Source of the DNA: Candidatus Nitrosopumilus sp.
Lineage (GTDB): Archaea; Thermoproteota; Nitrososphaeria; Nitrososphaerales; Nitrosopumilaceae
Assembly (NCBI GenBank): GCA_024644105.1
Contig: JAHELP010000008.1
Coordinates: 1 to 36,522, forward strand
Length of the DNA stretch: 36,522 nt
Reading direction: 5' to 3'
Numbering within the stretch: position 1 is the first letter of the stretch; each line of letters opens with the position of its first letter. Both the position numbers and the translations under genes were made by a program. The notes beneath the pieces were generated by a model. That model ran no database searches. It had not been told where the DNA came from and saw only the letters and a list, made by a program, of their open reading frames with translations. Positions 24,525 through 32,128 of the stretch are shown one piece after another.

Positions 24525-24944
24525 TTAGATTATTTTTCTCAAAATAATTACAGTATTCGTATCTATGACACCTGGAATTTTTCTTAATGCATCAATACTA
24601 TTGTTAATCTCTGCAATACTTGTTGCACTCATAATTGTTGTAATGTCATATTGACCTGTAATTTCATAAACTGTTTTTACTCCTTCAAGTTTTGCAAGTT
24701 TTAGAGATACTTTGGATGTGTCAGTTGCAGAATCTACTGAAACTAAAACAATTGCACTGGTAGTATTTTCTTCGCCTAACTCCAATGTGAATTTTTTAAT
24801 AGTACCACTATCTACTAGGTTTTTTACCCGTCTTCTAACTGCAGATTCTGATAGTTTTAATTTTTTACCAATGTCTACAAAGGATTCTCTAGAATCTTCT
24901 TTTAGGTATCCTATGATTTTCTCGTCTACTTTATCCTTGTACAT
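24525..24944 (-). CDS. lysM: Lrp/AsnC family regulator, LysM-like
   Basis: A 139-residue regulator. The N-terminal HTH (DEKIIGYLKEDSRESF, then KLKLSESAVRRRVKNLV) is followed by the ligand-binding RAM domain (SAIVLVSVDS, VYEITGQYDITTIMSA, IPGVIDTNTVIILRK). Such proteins sense amino acids; in Sulfolobus the LysM homologue controls the lysine operon in response to lysine. Here it overlaps lysJ by 14 bases at the end of one unit and sits directly before the promoter of the next, so control of the lysS promoter is a reasonable inference. The ATG at 24944 is used as given. Confidence 0.9.
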   Translation of the reverse strand: MYKDKVDEKIIGYLKEDSRESFVDIGKKLKLSESAVRRRVKNLVDSGTIKKFTLELGEENTTSAIVLVSVDSATDTSKVSLKLAKLEGVKTVYEITGQYDITTIMSATSIAEINNSIDALRKIPGVIDTNTVIILRKII

Positions 24945-26112
24945 TTCTTTTTTCTTCCTCTTCAGTTAGTACAGAATCAAGAGCATGTAAAACTTTTGTT
25001 ACATCATCTTCAGATATTACTAGTGGAGGAAGAATTCTTAGAATATTTCTTCCCGAATACAGCATTAGTACTCCTTTTTTTATTAATCCCATTAAGATAT
25101 CTCTGACTTCAAATTTCATCTCAATACCTATCATGAGACCTTTTCCTCGTACCTCTCTAATCATAGAATGATTTTCTTTTAGTTTTTCTAATCCCTCTCT
25201 GAATAACTTTCCCATCTTTTCTGAATTTTCAATTAATCCATCTTCTGTTATTGCTTTAAGAGCTGCAGTACCTGCTGCACATGATATTGGATTTCCTCCA
25301 AATGTTGATGAATGTTCTCCTTTATTGATTGATGCTAGGATATCTGGTCTAACAAGAGTTGCCCCCATTGGTACTCCTCCTGCTATTCCTTTTGCAAGAC
25401 ATAAGATGTCTGGTGAAGTATTCCAATGATCACAAGCCCATAATCGTCCAGTTCTACCTAAACCAGCTTGTATTTCGTCAAAAATTAACACAATTCCTTT
25501 TTCGTCACATAGTTTTCTAACTTCTTGTAAAAATCCTTCAGGAGCAACAATAATTCCACTTTCACCTTGAATAGGTTCTAAAATTACAAAGGCAGTATCA
25601 TCATCAATCACTGAACGTAATGATTCTATATCTCCATAAGATGCAAAAGAAACTTTCTCTACTAGTGGTGCAAATGCTTTTCTATATTTTGGATTAAATG
25701 TTAATGATAAAGCACCAAATGATTTTCCATGATAAGATCCTTTCATTGCAACCATTCCTTTTTTACCTGTAAATTTTCTTGCAAACTTCATGGCAGCTTC
25801 AATGGCTTCAGCACCACTATTGTTAAGATGAACTTGTGTTAGGCCTTTAGGAGCTAACCCAATCAATGTTGTCAAAAATTCTTCTCTTGTTTTATTGTAA
25901 AGAGAACTATGAACTGTAATGATCTTATCGATTTGTTCTCTTATTGCATCATTGACTCTTTGATTTTTATGACCTACTAGTGCTACACCGTATCCTCCCA
26001 TACAATCAATGTATTCTTTACCTTCGATATCCCATACATGGGATCCTACGCCCTTTTCAATTGTAACTGGAAATCTTTGATACAGATTTCCCATAAATTG
26101 GTCTTCACTCAT
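24931..26112 (-). CDS. lysJ: [LysW]-aminoadipate/glutamate semialdehyde aminotransferase
   Basis: About 393 residues. A class III PLP aminotransferase converting the LysW-bound semialdehyde to LysW-lysine or LysW-ornithine with glutamate as donor. NNSGAEAIEAAMKFAR binds the cofactor phosphate, VILEPIQGESG and LIFDEIQAGLGRTG are typical, and CLAKGIAGGVPMGA holds the Schiff-base lysine. As the only aminotransferase in the cluster it probably serves both branches. The track starts at TTG 26118; ATG 26112 (MSEDQF) is preferred and gives an eight-base overlap with lysZ. The gene overlaps lysM by 14 bases at its end. Confidence 0.93.
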   Translation of the reverse strand: MSEDQFMGNLYQRFPVTIEKGVGSHVWDIEGKEYIDCMGGYGVALVGHKNQRVNDAIREQIDKIITVHSSLYNKTREEFLTTLIGLAPKGLTQVHLNNSGAEAIEAAMKFARKFTGKKGMVAMKGSYHGKSFGALSLTFNPKYRKAFAPLVEKVSFASYGDIESLRSVIDDDTAFVILEPIQGESGIIVAPEGFLQEVRKLCDEKGIVLIFDEIQAGLGRTGRLWACDHWNTSPDILCLAKGIAGGVPMGATLVRPDILASINKGEHSSTFGGNPISCAAGTAALKAITEDGLIENSEKMGKLFREGLEKLKENHSMIREVRGKGLMIGIEMKFEVRDILMGLIKKGVLMLYSGRNILRILPPLVISEDDVTKVLHALDSVLTEEEEKRNVQG

Positions 26113-26908
26113 GTTCAATCACCGTACAATTATCATGAGCAATAGCTGCTGAAATTGGATTTTCTCTTTGTCCATTACCAATTAGTGCTTCTTTAACACC
26201 CATATCTAATGCTTCAGTTGATGCCAAAATTTTTTTCTCCATACCTGGTCCAATTTTTGGTCTTATCTCTTTAGCTTCTGCTAATGTAAGTTTTGGAACT
26301 AGTTTGTCATCCATTAACAATCCATCAACATTTGTGATGAATAATACTTTATCACATCCAACTTTACCTGCTACATATGCAGCAGCCCTGTCTCCATCTA
26401 TGTTGAGAAATTCTGATTCTTCACTAATCGCAATTGGTGAAATTACAGGCGTAAGGCCTTGCTCTAAAAGTGATTTGATGAATTTTGAATTTACTTCTTT
26501 AATTTTTCCAGTATATCCACCATCAATTGCTTGTTTTCTACCTTTTTCATTGACTATGAGTAATTTCTTTTTCCTGTCTGCTTCTATGACTTTTGCATCA
26601 ACTCCTGAGAGACCAATTGCATTAATTCCATTTTTTTGAAGCATTTGTACGATTGTTTTGTTAATTCTACCAGACATTACCATGGTAAAAATCTCTGCAG
26701 TTTCTTTATCTGTATATCTGCTTTTGATTCCACTTGGTGAAGTTACAAATTTTGGTTCTTTTCCAAGTTGTTCACACACTTTGGTAACTTCTTTTCCACC
26801 TCCATGAACAATTATGATCCCTTCAGTTTCTGCTACTTTTTTAATATCTAAAATTGTAGATGGATGTAAATCATCAACTACACTTCCACCAATTTTGATT
26901 GTAATCAT
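26105..26908 (-). CDS. lysZ: [LysW]-aminoadipate/[LysW]-glutamate kinase
   Basis: A 267-residue kinase of the amino-acid kinase (acetylglutamate kinase) family; it phosphorylates the side-chain carboxyl of the LysW-bound amino acid. IKIGGSVVDD is the phosphate loop, IIVHGGGKEV the second glycine-rich motif, and FLNIDGDRAAAYVAG and VLFITNVDGLL belong to the ATP and substrate site. The insert GIKSRYTDKETAEI is typical of the LysZ subgroup rather than ArgB. No second kinase appears, so it is presumably bifunctional for lysine and arginine. It lies two bases after lysY and overlaps lysJ. Confidence 0.93.
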   Translation of the reverse strand: MITIKIGGSVVDDLHPSTILDIKKVAETEGIIIVHGGGKEVTKVCEQLGKEPKFVTSPSGIKSRYTDKETAEIFTMVMSGRINKTIVQMLQKNGINAIGLSGVDAKVIEADRKKKLLIVNEKGRKQAIDGGYTGKIKEVNSKFIKSLLEQGLTPVISPIAISEESEFLNIDGDRAAAYVAGKVGCDKVLFITNVDGLLMDDKLVPKLTLAEAKEIRPKIGPGMEKKILASTEALDMGVKEALIGNGQRENPISAAIAHDNCTVIEHE

Positions 26909-26910
26909 TT

Positions 26911-27957
26911 CTAAACAGGTGTTAAAGGAGTATATCTTAGTCCATCCATTTCATCAAAACCAGACATGACATTCATGTTTTGAATGGCAGAACCTGCTGC
27001 ACCTTTCATCAAATTATCTGATGCAGACAATGCAATCAATCTGTTGTTATCTTCATCTAAATCAAATCCAATATCACAAAAGTTTGAACCAACTAAGAAT
27101 TTTGGATCTGGGAATTTATACAATCCCTTTTTATCTCTGATTAATCTTACAAATCTTTCTTCGCCATAAGCTTGACGATATAATTTCCATAATTCTTTTT
27201 CCTCAATATCCTTTTTCAAGAATGTATGGTTTGTACATAGGATTCCACGAACTACATCTACTGCATGTGGACTCATTGAAACACGAATTTTATGTCCTGC
27301 AATTTCACTTAACTCTTGTTCAATTTCACCAGTGTGTCTATGCTTTGCTGGTTTGTATGGTCTAATTACACCTGCTCTCATTGCATGTGCAGTTCCAGAA
27401 CCAGAACCTGCACCTGAAGAACCAATTTTAGAATCAACTACAATATGTTCTGTATCAATAATGTCATTTCTAATTAATGGCGCAAGAGCTAGCATTGATG
27501 TTACTGCCATACATCCTGGGCAAGAAACTAGTTGTGCATTTTTAATTTTATCCCTATGTAATTCTGGTACTCCGAAAACTGATTTTTCTAAATAATCTGG
27601 ATGTGGATGTTCCCAACCATACCATTTGTCATATGCATCTTGATTGTGTAATCTATAATCTGCACTCAAATCAATTACTTTGACTCCTCTATCATAGAGT
27701 GCTTTTACAATTTCAGTAGCTGTACCATGTGGAACAGCAGTGAAAACTAAATCACACTTGTCAGTTAATTTATCATAGTCTAATTCTGAAAAAGTAAGAT
27801 CGGTAAATCCCTTCAAACTAGGTTGAACCCTGTGAAGATATTCTCCTACGTGTTGTCTTGATGTGACCATTGCGATCTCTACTTTTGGATGGTTTACTAG
27901 AAGACGAAGAGTTTCTCCACCTACATATCCTGATGCTCCAACAACTCCTACTTTCAT
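26911..27957 (-). CDS. lysY: [LysW]-aminoadipyl/glutamyl phosphate reductase
   Basis: A 348-residue ArgC-like reductase turning the LysW-bound acyl phosphate into a semialdehyde with NADPH. VGVVGASGYVGGETLRLL is the Rossmann motif, VSCPGCMAVTSM holds the catalytic Cys, and HRHTGEIEQEL and MSPHAVDVVRGI carry substrate-binding and His residues. It is probably shared by both pathways. The ATG at 27957 is preceded by a strong SD (AGGAGGTG), unusual in this unit where other genes overlap or nearly so. ArgX ends 28 bases upstream. Confidence 0.94.
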   Translation of the reverse strand: MKVGVVGASGYVGGETLRLLVNHPKVEIAMVTSRQHVGEYLHRVQPSLKGFTDLTFSELDYDKLTDKCDLVFTAVPHGTATEIVKALYDRGVKVIDLSADYRLHNQDAYDKWYGWEHPHPDYLEKSVFGVPELHRDKIKNAQLVSCPGCMAVTSMLALAPLIRNDIIDTEHIVVDSKIGSSGAGSGSGTAHAMRAGVIRPYKPAKHRHTGEIEQELSEIAGHKIRVSMSPHAVDVVRGILCTNHTFLKKDIEEKELWKLYRQAYGEERFVRLIRDKKGLYKFPDPKFLVGSNFCDIGFDLDEDNNRLIALSASDNLMKGAAGSAIQNMNVMSGFDEMDGLRYTPLTPV

Positions 27958-27964
27958 GATAAGA

Positions 27965-27972
27965 CACCTCCT
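27965..27972 (-). promoter_or_regulatory. Shine-Dalgarno sequence of lysY
   Basis: Minus AGGAGGTG ends 7 bases before the lysY ATG. It lies in a small palindrome (CTCC-TTTA-GGAG) that could partly mask it. Confidence 0.65.
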
Positions 27973-27985
27973 AAAGGAGTATAAT

Positions 27986-28843
27986 TTATTTTCTTACGTA
28001 GTTTAGAGCATATTCTACCATTTCTTTTGGTATATTTCGTTGTGCAACTCTTGCTAGACCTTTGAATTCTACAGTATTATTGACTTCGTGTACTACTAAT
28101 CCTCGCTCATCATCTTCCATCATATCAATTCCTAAAATTCCGCCCCCCATGGCTTTTGATGCTTTTACAGCCATATCTTCCATCTCTTTTGTGATCTCAC
28201 AAAGTTCAGGATCTGCACCTAATGCGATATTTGTTTTAAAACCTCCTGAGGATTTTCTATACATTGCAGCAATTGGCTCATCACCTACTGTGATTACTCT
28301 AATGTCTCTTGGTGGTCTTTTGATTAATTCTTGTAAATAGTATATTCTGTCATGTGGACTATCTGTAATTTCTCTAATTTCAAAAACTGCTTCCATGGTA
28401 TCTTTATCTTTGAGTGGCATTACTCCTCTTCCCCAACTTCCTATTACTGGTTTTATTACCAAGGGAAACCCAACTTTTTCTAAATTCTCTGCTGCACTTT
28501 GACTTGAAAATGAAAAATATGTTTTAGGTGTTGGGATATTATTTTTTTTCAAAAGTAATGTCATGAACATTTTATTTCCACAAATATTTGCAACCTCAAA
28601 TTTGTTTAATACCGGAATATCTAAAAATTCCAAACTAGCTGTAAAATGCAGTCCTCTAAAATAACTAACACATCTTTCTAAAACAACATCTCCTAAATCA
28701 AAATCCTCTTTTTTGCTGTCTGTGTTGATTTGAGTGATTTTGGCATCTAACATCAATGCATCGTGTCCTAATTCAGATGCTTCTTTTTGAAGCATCTTTT
28801 CTTCCGCTCTTAGGCGGTCAAAAACGATACAAACTTTTGACAT
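27986..28843 (-). CDS. argX: ATP-grasp ligase of the ArgX type (glutamate to LysW)
   Basis: A 285-residue RimK-like ATP-grasp ligase, paralogous to lysX at 22212. VIKPVIGSWGRGVMPLKD is the ATP-binding loop, RPPRDIRVITVGDEPI and LGIDMMEDDERGLVVHEV hold the metal-binding acidic residues, and NNTVEFKGLA replaces the EYKNT seen in the other copy. The G in this segment, the neighbouring argG, and the canonical LysW2 point to glutamate as substrate and thus to arginine biosynthesis; this split is inferred. The glycine-rich loop SWGRG is complete here, whereas the lysX copy has SWGRL. It overlaps lysW2 by one base (TAATG). Confidence 0.85.
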   Translation of the reverse strand: MSKVCIVFDRLRAEEKMLQKEASELGHDALMLDAKITQINTDSKKEDFDLGDVVLERCVSYFRGLHFTASLEFLDIPVLNKFEVANICGNKMFMTLLLKKNNIPTPKTYFSFSSQSAAENLEKVGFPLVIKPVIGSWGRGVMPLKDKDTMEAVFEIREITDSPHDRIYYLQELIKRPPRDIRVITVGDEPIAAMYRKSSGGFKTNIALGADPELCEITKEMEDMAVKASKAMGGGILGIDMMEDDERGLVVHEVNNTVEFKGLARVAQRNIPKEMVEYALNYVRK

Positions 28844-29010
28844 TACTCTCCCCAGTCTTCGCCTACGGTTTCTGCTTGTTTAAGCTCAACATTTGATCCG
28901 TCTTTTTTTGCGATTTCAAAGTCAGCGCCACAATCAGGACAGGAGACAATTTCTCCTACTGAGGCATCGTCTGGGATGTTTAGTGTTGCATCACATTCTG
29001 GGCAGTTCAT
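28843..29010 (-). CDS. lysW: LysW carrier protein, canonical EDWGE tail
   Basis: A 55-residue carrier missing from the ORF track. The zinc ligands are CPEC (3-6) and CPDC (24-27), and the tail is TVGEDWGE, the canonical attachment sequence ending in glutamate (GAG TAA). It is about as long as the other copy and clearly paralogous. It overlaps argG upstream by four bases (ATGA) and argX downstream by one, placing it firmly in an arginine-side unit. It is inferred to carry glutamate-derived intermediates to ornithine. Confidence 0.95.
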   Translation of the reverse strand: MNCPECDATLNIPDDASVGEIVSCPDCGADFEIAKKDGSNVELKQAETVGEDWGE

Positions 29011-30206
29011 GTTTTTGTTGACCTTTTCTTTTGTAATTTATTAGCTTCTGTTGACTGCATTCCCCATAATTCTACAAATCCTTTGGCCATTCTTTGATCA
29101 AATGTTGATTCTACACCATATGTTGCAATATCATGACTGTACAATGAATTACTAGACTTTCTTCCAACAACTCTGAGACTACCTTTGTACAGTTTTAGTT
29201 TCACTGTACCTGAGACTGGTTTTTGTGATGCTTCAATAAATCCATCTAGGTCTGTTTTTAATGGATCTTGCCAAAGTCCTGAATATACCAAATATGACCA
29301 TTCATCATCAATTATTGATTTGAATTTATTTTCATGTTTAGTGTGCACCATTTTTTCTAAATCTGTATGAGCTTCAATTAAGCAAGTTGCTGCTGGGGTT
29401 TCATACACTTCACGAGATTTTATTCCGACAACCCTATCTTCAATATGATCCACTATTCCTACTCCGGCATTGCCAGCTTTCTTGTTGATATATTCAACTA
29501 ATTTTACAGGTTCCATTGTTTTACCATCTACTCCAACTGGAATTCCTTTATTGAATTTGATTTCCAAGTATGTTGGTTTATCTGGCAAATTTTTTGTTTT
29601 AACCCAAATGAATGCATCATCTGGTGGTTCATTATATGGATCTTCTAACACACCGCCTTCAATTGCACGTCCCCAAAGATTTTGATCAATACTAAATTTT
29701 TTTGCAACAGTATCAATTTCAATTCCATGTTTTTTTGCAAATTTTAATTCTGTATCTCTATCCAAATTTTTATCTCGTATAGGAGCTATAATTGGAAGAT
29801 CTGAACCAGAACGTAATGTAATATCGAATCTTACTTGATCATTTCCTTTCCCAGAACAACCATGTGCCAGTGATGTTACTTTTTCTTTTTTTGCTATTTC
29901 TAAAACTTTTTCTGCAATTAATGGTCTAGCAAGTGCTGTAGCAAGACAATATTTTTTTTGATAAAGTGCATTTGCTTTTATTGAAGGAAAAATGTAATCT
30001 TTGACAAATTCTTTTCTAGCATCAATATTGTAATGTTTTTTTACACCAAGTTTTTTTGCTTTTGCAGCAATTTTTTTCCAATCATCTCCTTGGCCTACAT
30101 CTACAGTTACTGTGATGACATCCATATCGTGTTCGTCTTGTAGATATTTTACAACAACAGATGTGTCGAGTCCACCTGAAAATGCAAGAATTCCTTTTTG
30201 AGTCAT
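29007..30206 (-). CDS. argG: Argininosuccinate synthase
   Basis: A 399-residue enzyme ligating citrulline and aspartate with ATP, the penultimate step to arginine. ILAFSGGLDTSVV is the N-type ATP pyrophosphatase loop; HGCSGKGNDQVRFD and EDPYNEPPDD are characteristic. The track begins 17 codons earlier at 30257, giving MSLSQKINSK, which is absent from the family. ATG 30206 (MTQKGILAF) is preferred and lies about 30 bases from a TATA-like element at 30232-30240. It heads the unit containing lysW2 and argX, which supports an arginine role for them. argH and an ornithine carbamoyltransferase are not in the window. Confidence 0.95.
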   Translation of the reverse strand: MTQKGILAFSGGLDTSVVVKYLQDEHDMDVITVTVDVGQGDDWKKIAAKAKKLGVKKHYNIDARKEFVKDYIFPSIKANALYQKKYCLATALARPLIAEKVLEIAKKEKVTSLAHGCSGKGNDQVRFDITLRSGSDLPIIAPIRDKNLDRDTELKFAKKHGIEIDTVAKKFSIDQNLWGRAIEGGVLEDPYNEPPDDAFIWVKTKNLPDKPTYLEIKFNKGIPVGVDGKTMEPVKLVEYINKKAGNAGVGIVDHIEDRVVGIKSREVYETPAATCLIEAHTDLEKMVHTKHENKFKSIIDDEWSYLVYSGLWQDPLKTDLDGFIEASQKPVSGTVKLKLYKGSLRVVGRKSSNSLYSHDIATYGVESTFDQRMAKGFVELWGMQSTEANKLQKKRSTKT

Positions 30207-30231
30207 AAAACATCTTTTCCGTCGTATTTTC

Positions 30232-30240
30232 GAATTTATC
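30232..30240 (-). promoter_or_regulatory. TATA-like element for the argG unit
   Basis: Minus GATAAATTC is centred about 30 bases upstream of ATG 30206. It lies inside the extended ORF of the track, a further reason to reject the longer start. Confidence 0.5.
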
Positions 30241-30308
30241 TTTTGTGATAGGCTCAAATTAAATTATTTTTAAAAAATTTCTGACTAGCTTGAGCTAAAA
30301 TTCGATGA

Positions 30309-30316
30309 TTATTTAA
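30309..30316 (+). promoter_or_regulatory. TATA box for the ABC transporter operon
   Basis: TTATTTAA is centred about 26 bases before the ATG at 30339, predicting a leaderless transcript. Confidence 0.5.
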
Positions 30317-30338
30317 CCGCCAAATATAACGCTGTTTT

Positions 30339-31367
30339 ATGAAAACTCGAGCTATAATTGCTACTAGTATTGTGGGTATTATCGTATTATCTGTGATAGG
30401 AATATCTCTTAATTCTAACGCAGAATCAAATGAAAATAAGATTAGAATTGCATATTTTCCAAACATAGGACACGCCATTCCTATTGTAGGGATGGAAAAA
30501 GGATTTTTTGAAACAAATCTAGGTGAGCAAGTTACAATAGAAACCCGTGTTTTTGATAGTGGTCCTCAAGCTATAGAATCTCTATTTGCCAATTCAATTG
30601 ACTTGGCATATGTTGGACCTGGTCCTGCAATTAATGGATTTTTAAATTCTGAAAACCACAGCATAAAGATTCTTGCCGGGGCTGCAAGTGGTGGAGCAAG
30701 TTTCATTGTTCATCCCCAATCTAAAATAAATATGGCATCGGATTTTTCTGGTAAAAAAATTGCTGCCCCTCAAATTGGAAATACTCAAGATGTATCATTA
30801 AGATACTACCTGTCTGAAAATGGATTAAAAACAGCTGACAAAGGTGGCTCTGTAATAGTCTACAATATTCCAAATCCTGATATTTACACATTATTTGTTA
30901 AAGGTGAAATTGATGGCGCATGGGTTGCAGAACCTTGGGCTACAATTTTAGAAACTGAACTAAATGGAAAACGATTGTTCTTTGAGGAAGATCTTTGGCC
31001 TAATCAAGAATTTGCATCCGTTCTTTTAATAGGAAATGTAAATTTTATTGAAAAAAATCCTGTTTTGTTTACAAATTTTTTGGATTCACATCATAAAACC
31101 GCAGATTGGATTTATCAAAATCCTGTTGAAACTAGAAATGTGTTTAACACTTTTTTAAAATCCCATTTGGGACAATCTTTATCTGATGAAGTTGTGGATA
31201 TTGCATTATCTAATCTTGTAATTACTGCAAATCCAATCCCTGATTCTGTTTATTCATTTGCAGAAAAAGCAGATTCTTTAGGTTATCTTGGAAGAAATGG
31301 ATATGATTTGTCTGGAATTTTTTACCTCTTTGATACAAATTCCATTGAAGGGGATAATACCACATGA
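30339..31367 (+). CDS. ABC transporter substrate-binding protein, NitT/TauT (SsuA/NMT1-like) type
   Basis: A 342-residue extracytoplasmic binding protein. The N-terminus has a hydrophobic segment (about 5-25, IIATSIVGIIVLSVIG), a signal peptide or membrane anchor without a lipobox cysteine. The mature part starts KIRIAYFPNIGHAIPIVGMEKG, typical of the family, with DLAYVGPGPAINGF and VAEPWATILE. Known relatives bind sulfonates, taurine, nitrate or thiamine precursors; the ligand here cannot be decided. The stop overlaps the ATPase gene as ATGA, forming a three-gene operon. It is divergent from argG. Confidence 0.9.
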   Translation: MKTRAIIATSIVGIIVLSVIGISLNSNAESNENKIRIAYFPNIGHAIPIVGMEKGFFETNLGEQVTIETRVFDSGPQAIESLFANSIDLAYVGPGPAINGFLNSENHSIKILAGAASGGASFIVHPQSKINMASDFSGKKIAAPQIGNTQDVSLRYYLSENGLKTADKGGSVIVYNIPNPDIYTLFVKGEIDGAWVAEPWATILETELNGKRLFFEEDLWPNQEFASVLLIGNVNFIEKNPVLFTNFLDSHHKTADWIYQNPVETRNVFNTFLKSHLGQSLSDEVVDIALSNLVITANPIPDSVYSFAEKADSLGYLGRNGYDLSGIFYLFDTNSIEGDNTT

Positions 31368-32128
31368 CTAAACTCGAGGCAAAAAATATTGTAAAATATT
31401 TTAGTCATGATTCTCACAAACTCAAAGCTCTTGGAGGCATTAATCTCAAAGTCGAAGCCGGAGACTTTGTATGCTTGGTTGGTCCTTCAGGATGTGGTAA
31501 ATCTACATTTTTGCGCATTGTTGCAGGCTTGGAAAAACCTGATGAAGGACAAATTCTCTTTGATGGTAGAAATGTTACTGAAACTGGACCTGAAAGAATC
31601 ATGGTGTTTCAGGAGGGGGCATTGTTTCCATGGCTCAAAGTTCAGGATAATGTAGAATTTGGATTAAAAATGGCTGGTATTCCAAAAGAAGAACGGAGCA
31701 AAATATCTCATAGATATTTGGATATGATGCAATTAACTAAATTTGCAGATTCTTATGTTTATCAACTATCTACTGGAATGAAACAGCGTGTAGCTATTGC
31801 AAGAGCCCTTGTAATGGATCCTGATGTATTGCTAATGGATGAGCCATTTGCTGCACTTGATGCACAGACTCGTGATTTACTATTAGTTGAAATGCAATTG
31901 ATTTGGGAGAAAACAAAAAAGACAATTTTGTTTGTAACTCATAGTGTTTCTGAAGCTGCAGTACTTGGAACCAAAGTTGCAATTTTTAGTAATCGTCCAT
32001 CTGTAATTAAAAAAGAAGTTGACAATAATTTCCCAAGACCTAGAGTAACTGAGGATGAATCCTTACTTAAATTCCAACAAGATATCTTGACAGAGCTTAG
32101 ACCTGAGGTAAAGAAAAGACAAGAGTGA
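31364..32128 (+). CDS. ABC transporter ATP-binding protein (SsuB/TauB-like)
   Basis: A 254-residue ATPase that powers the importer. Walker A is GPSGCGKST (about 39-47), the Q-loop FQEGALFPW, the signature LSTGMKQRVAIARAL, Walker B VLLMDEPFAALDAQT and the switch His in FVTHSVSEA. The signature serine-glycine is present as STG rather than SGG, a common variation in this subgroup. It overlaps its neighbours by four bases on both sides (ATGA and GTGA), indicating coupled translation in the order binding protein, ATPase, permease. Confidence 0.95.
   Translation: MTKLEAKNIVKYFSHDSHKLKALGGINLKVEAGDFVCLVGPSGCGKSTFLRIVAGLEKPDEGQILFDGRNVTETGPERIMVFQEGALFPWLKVQDNVEFGLKMAGIPKEERSKISHRYLDMMQLTKFADSYVYQLSTGMKQRVAIARALVMDPDVLLMDEPFAALDAQTRDLLLVEMQLIWEKTKKTILFVTHSVSEAAVLGTKVAIFSNRPSVIKKEVDNNFPRPRVTEDESLLKFQQDILTELRPEVKKRQE

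Noticed and set aside
29007-30257. Longer argG start at 30257 in the ORF track
   Set aside because: The extra 17 residues are not family-like and overlap the TATA-like element; ATG 30206 begins MTQKGILAF as expected.
30252-30295. GCTCAA/TTGAGC inverted repeat between argG and the ABC operon
   Set aside because: Arms are only 6 bp with a 32-base AT-rich spacer, so chance is likely.
30254-30478. Minus ORF 30254-30478
   Set aside because: It is antisense to the signal-peptide region of the ABC binding protein and covers the divergent promoter region.
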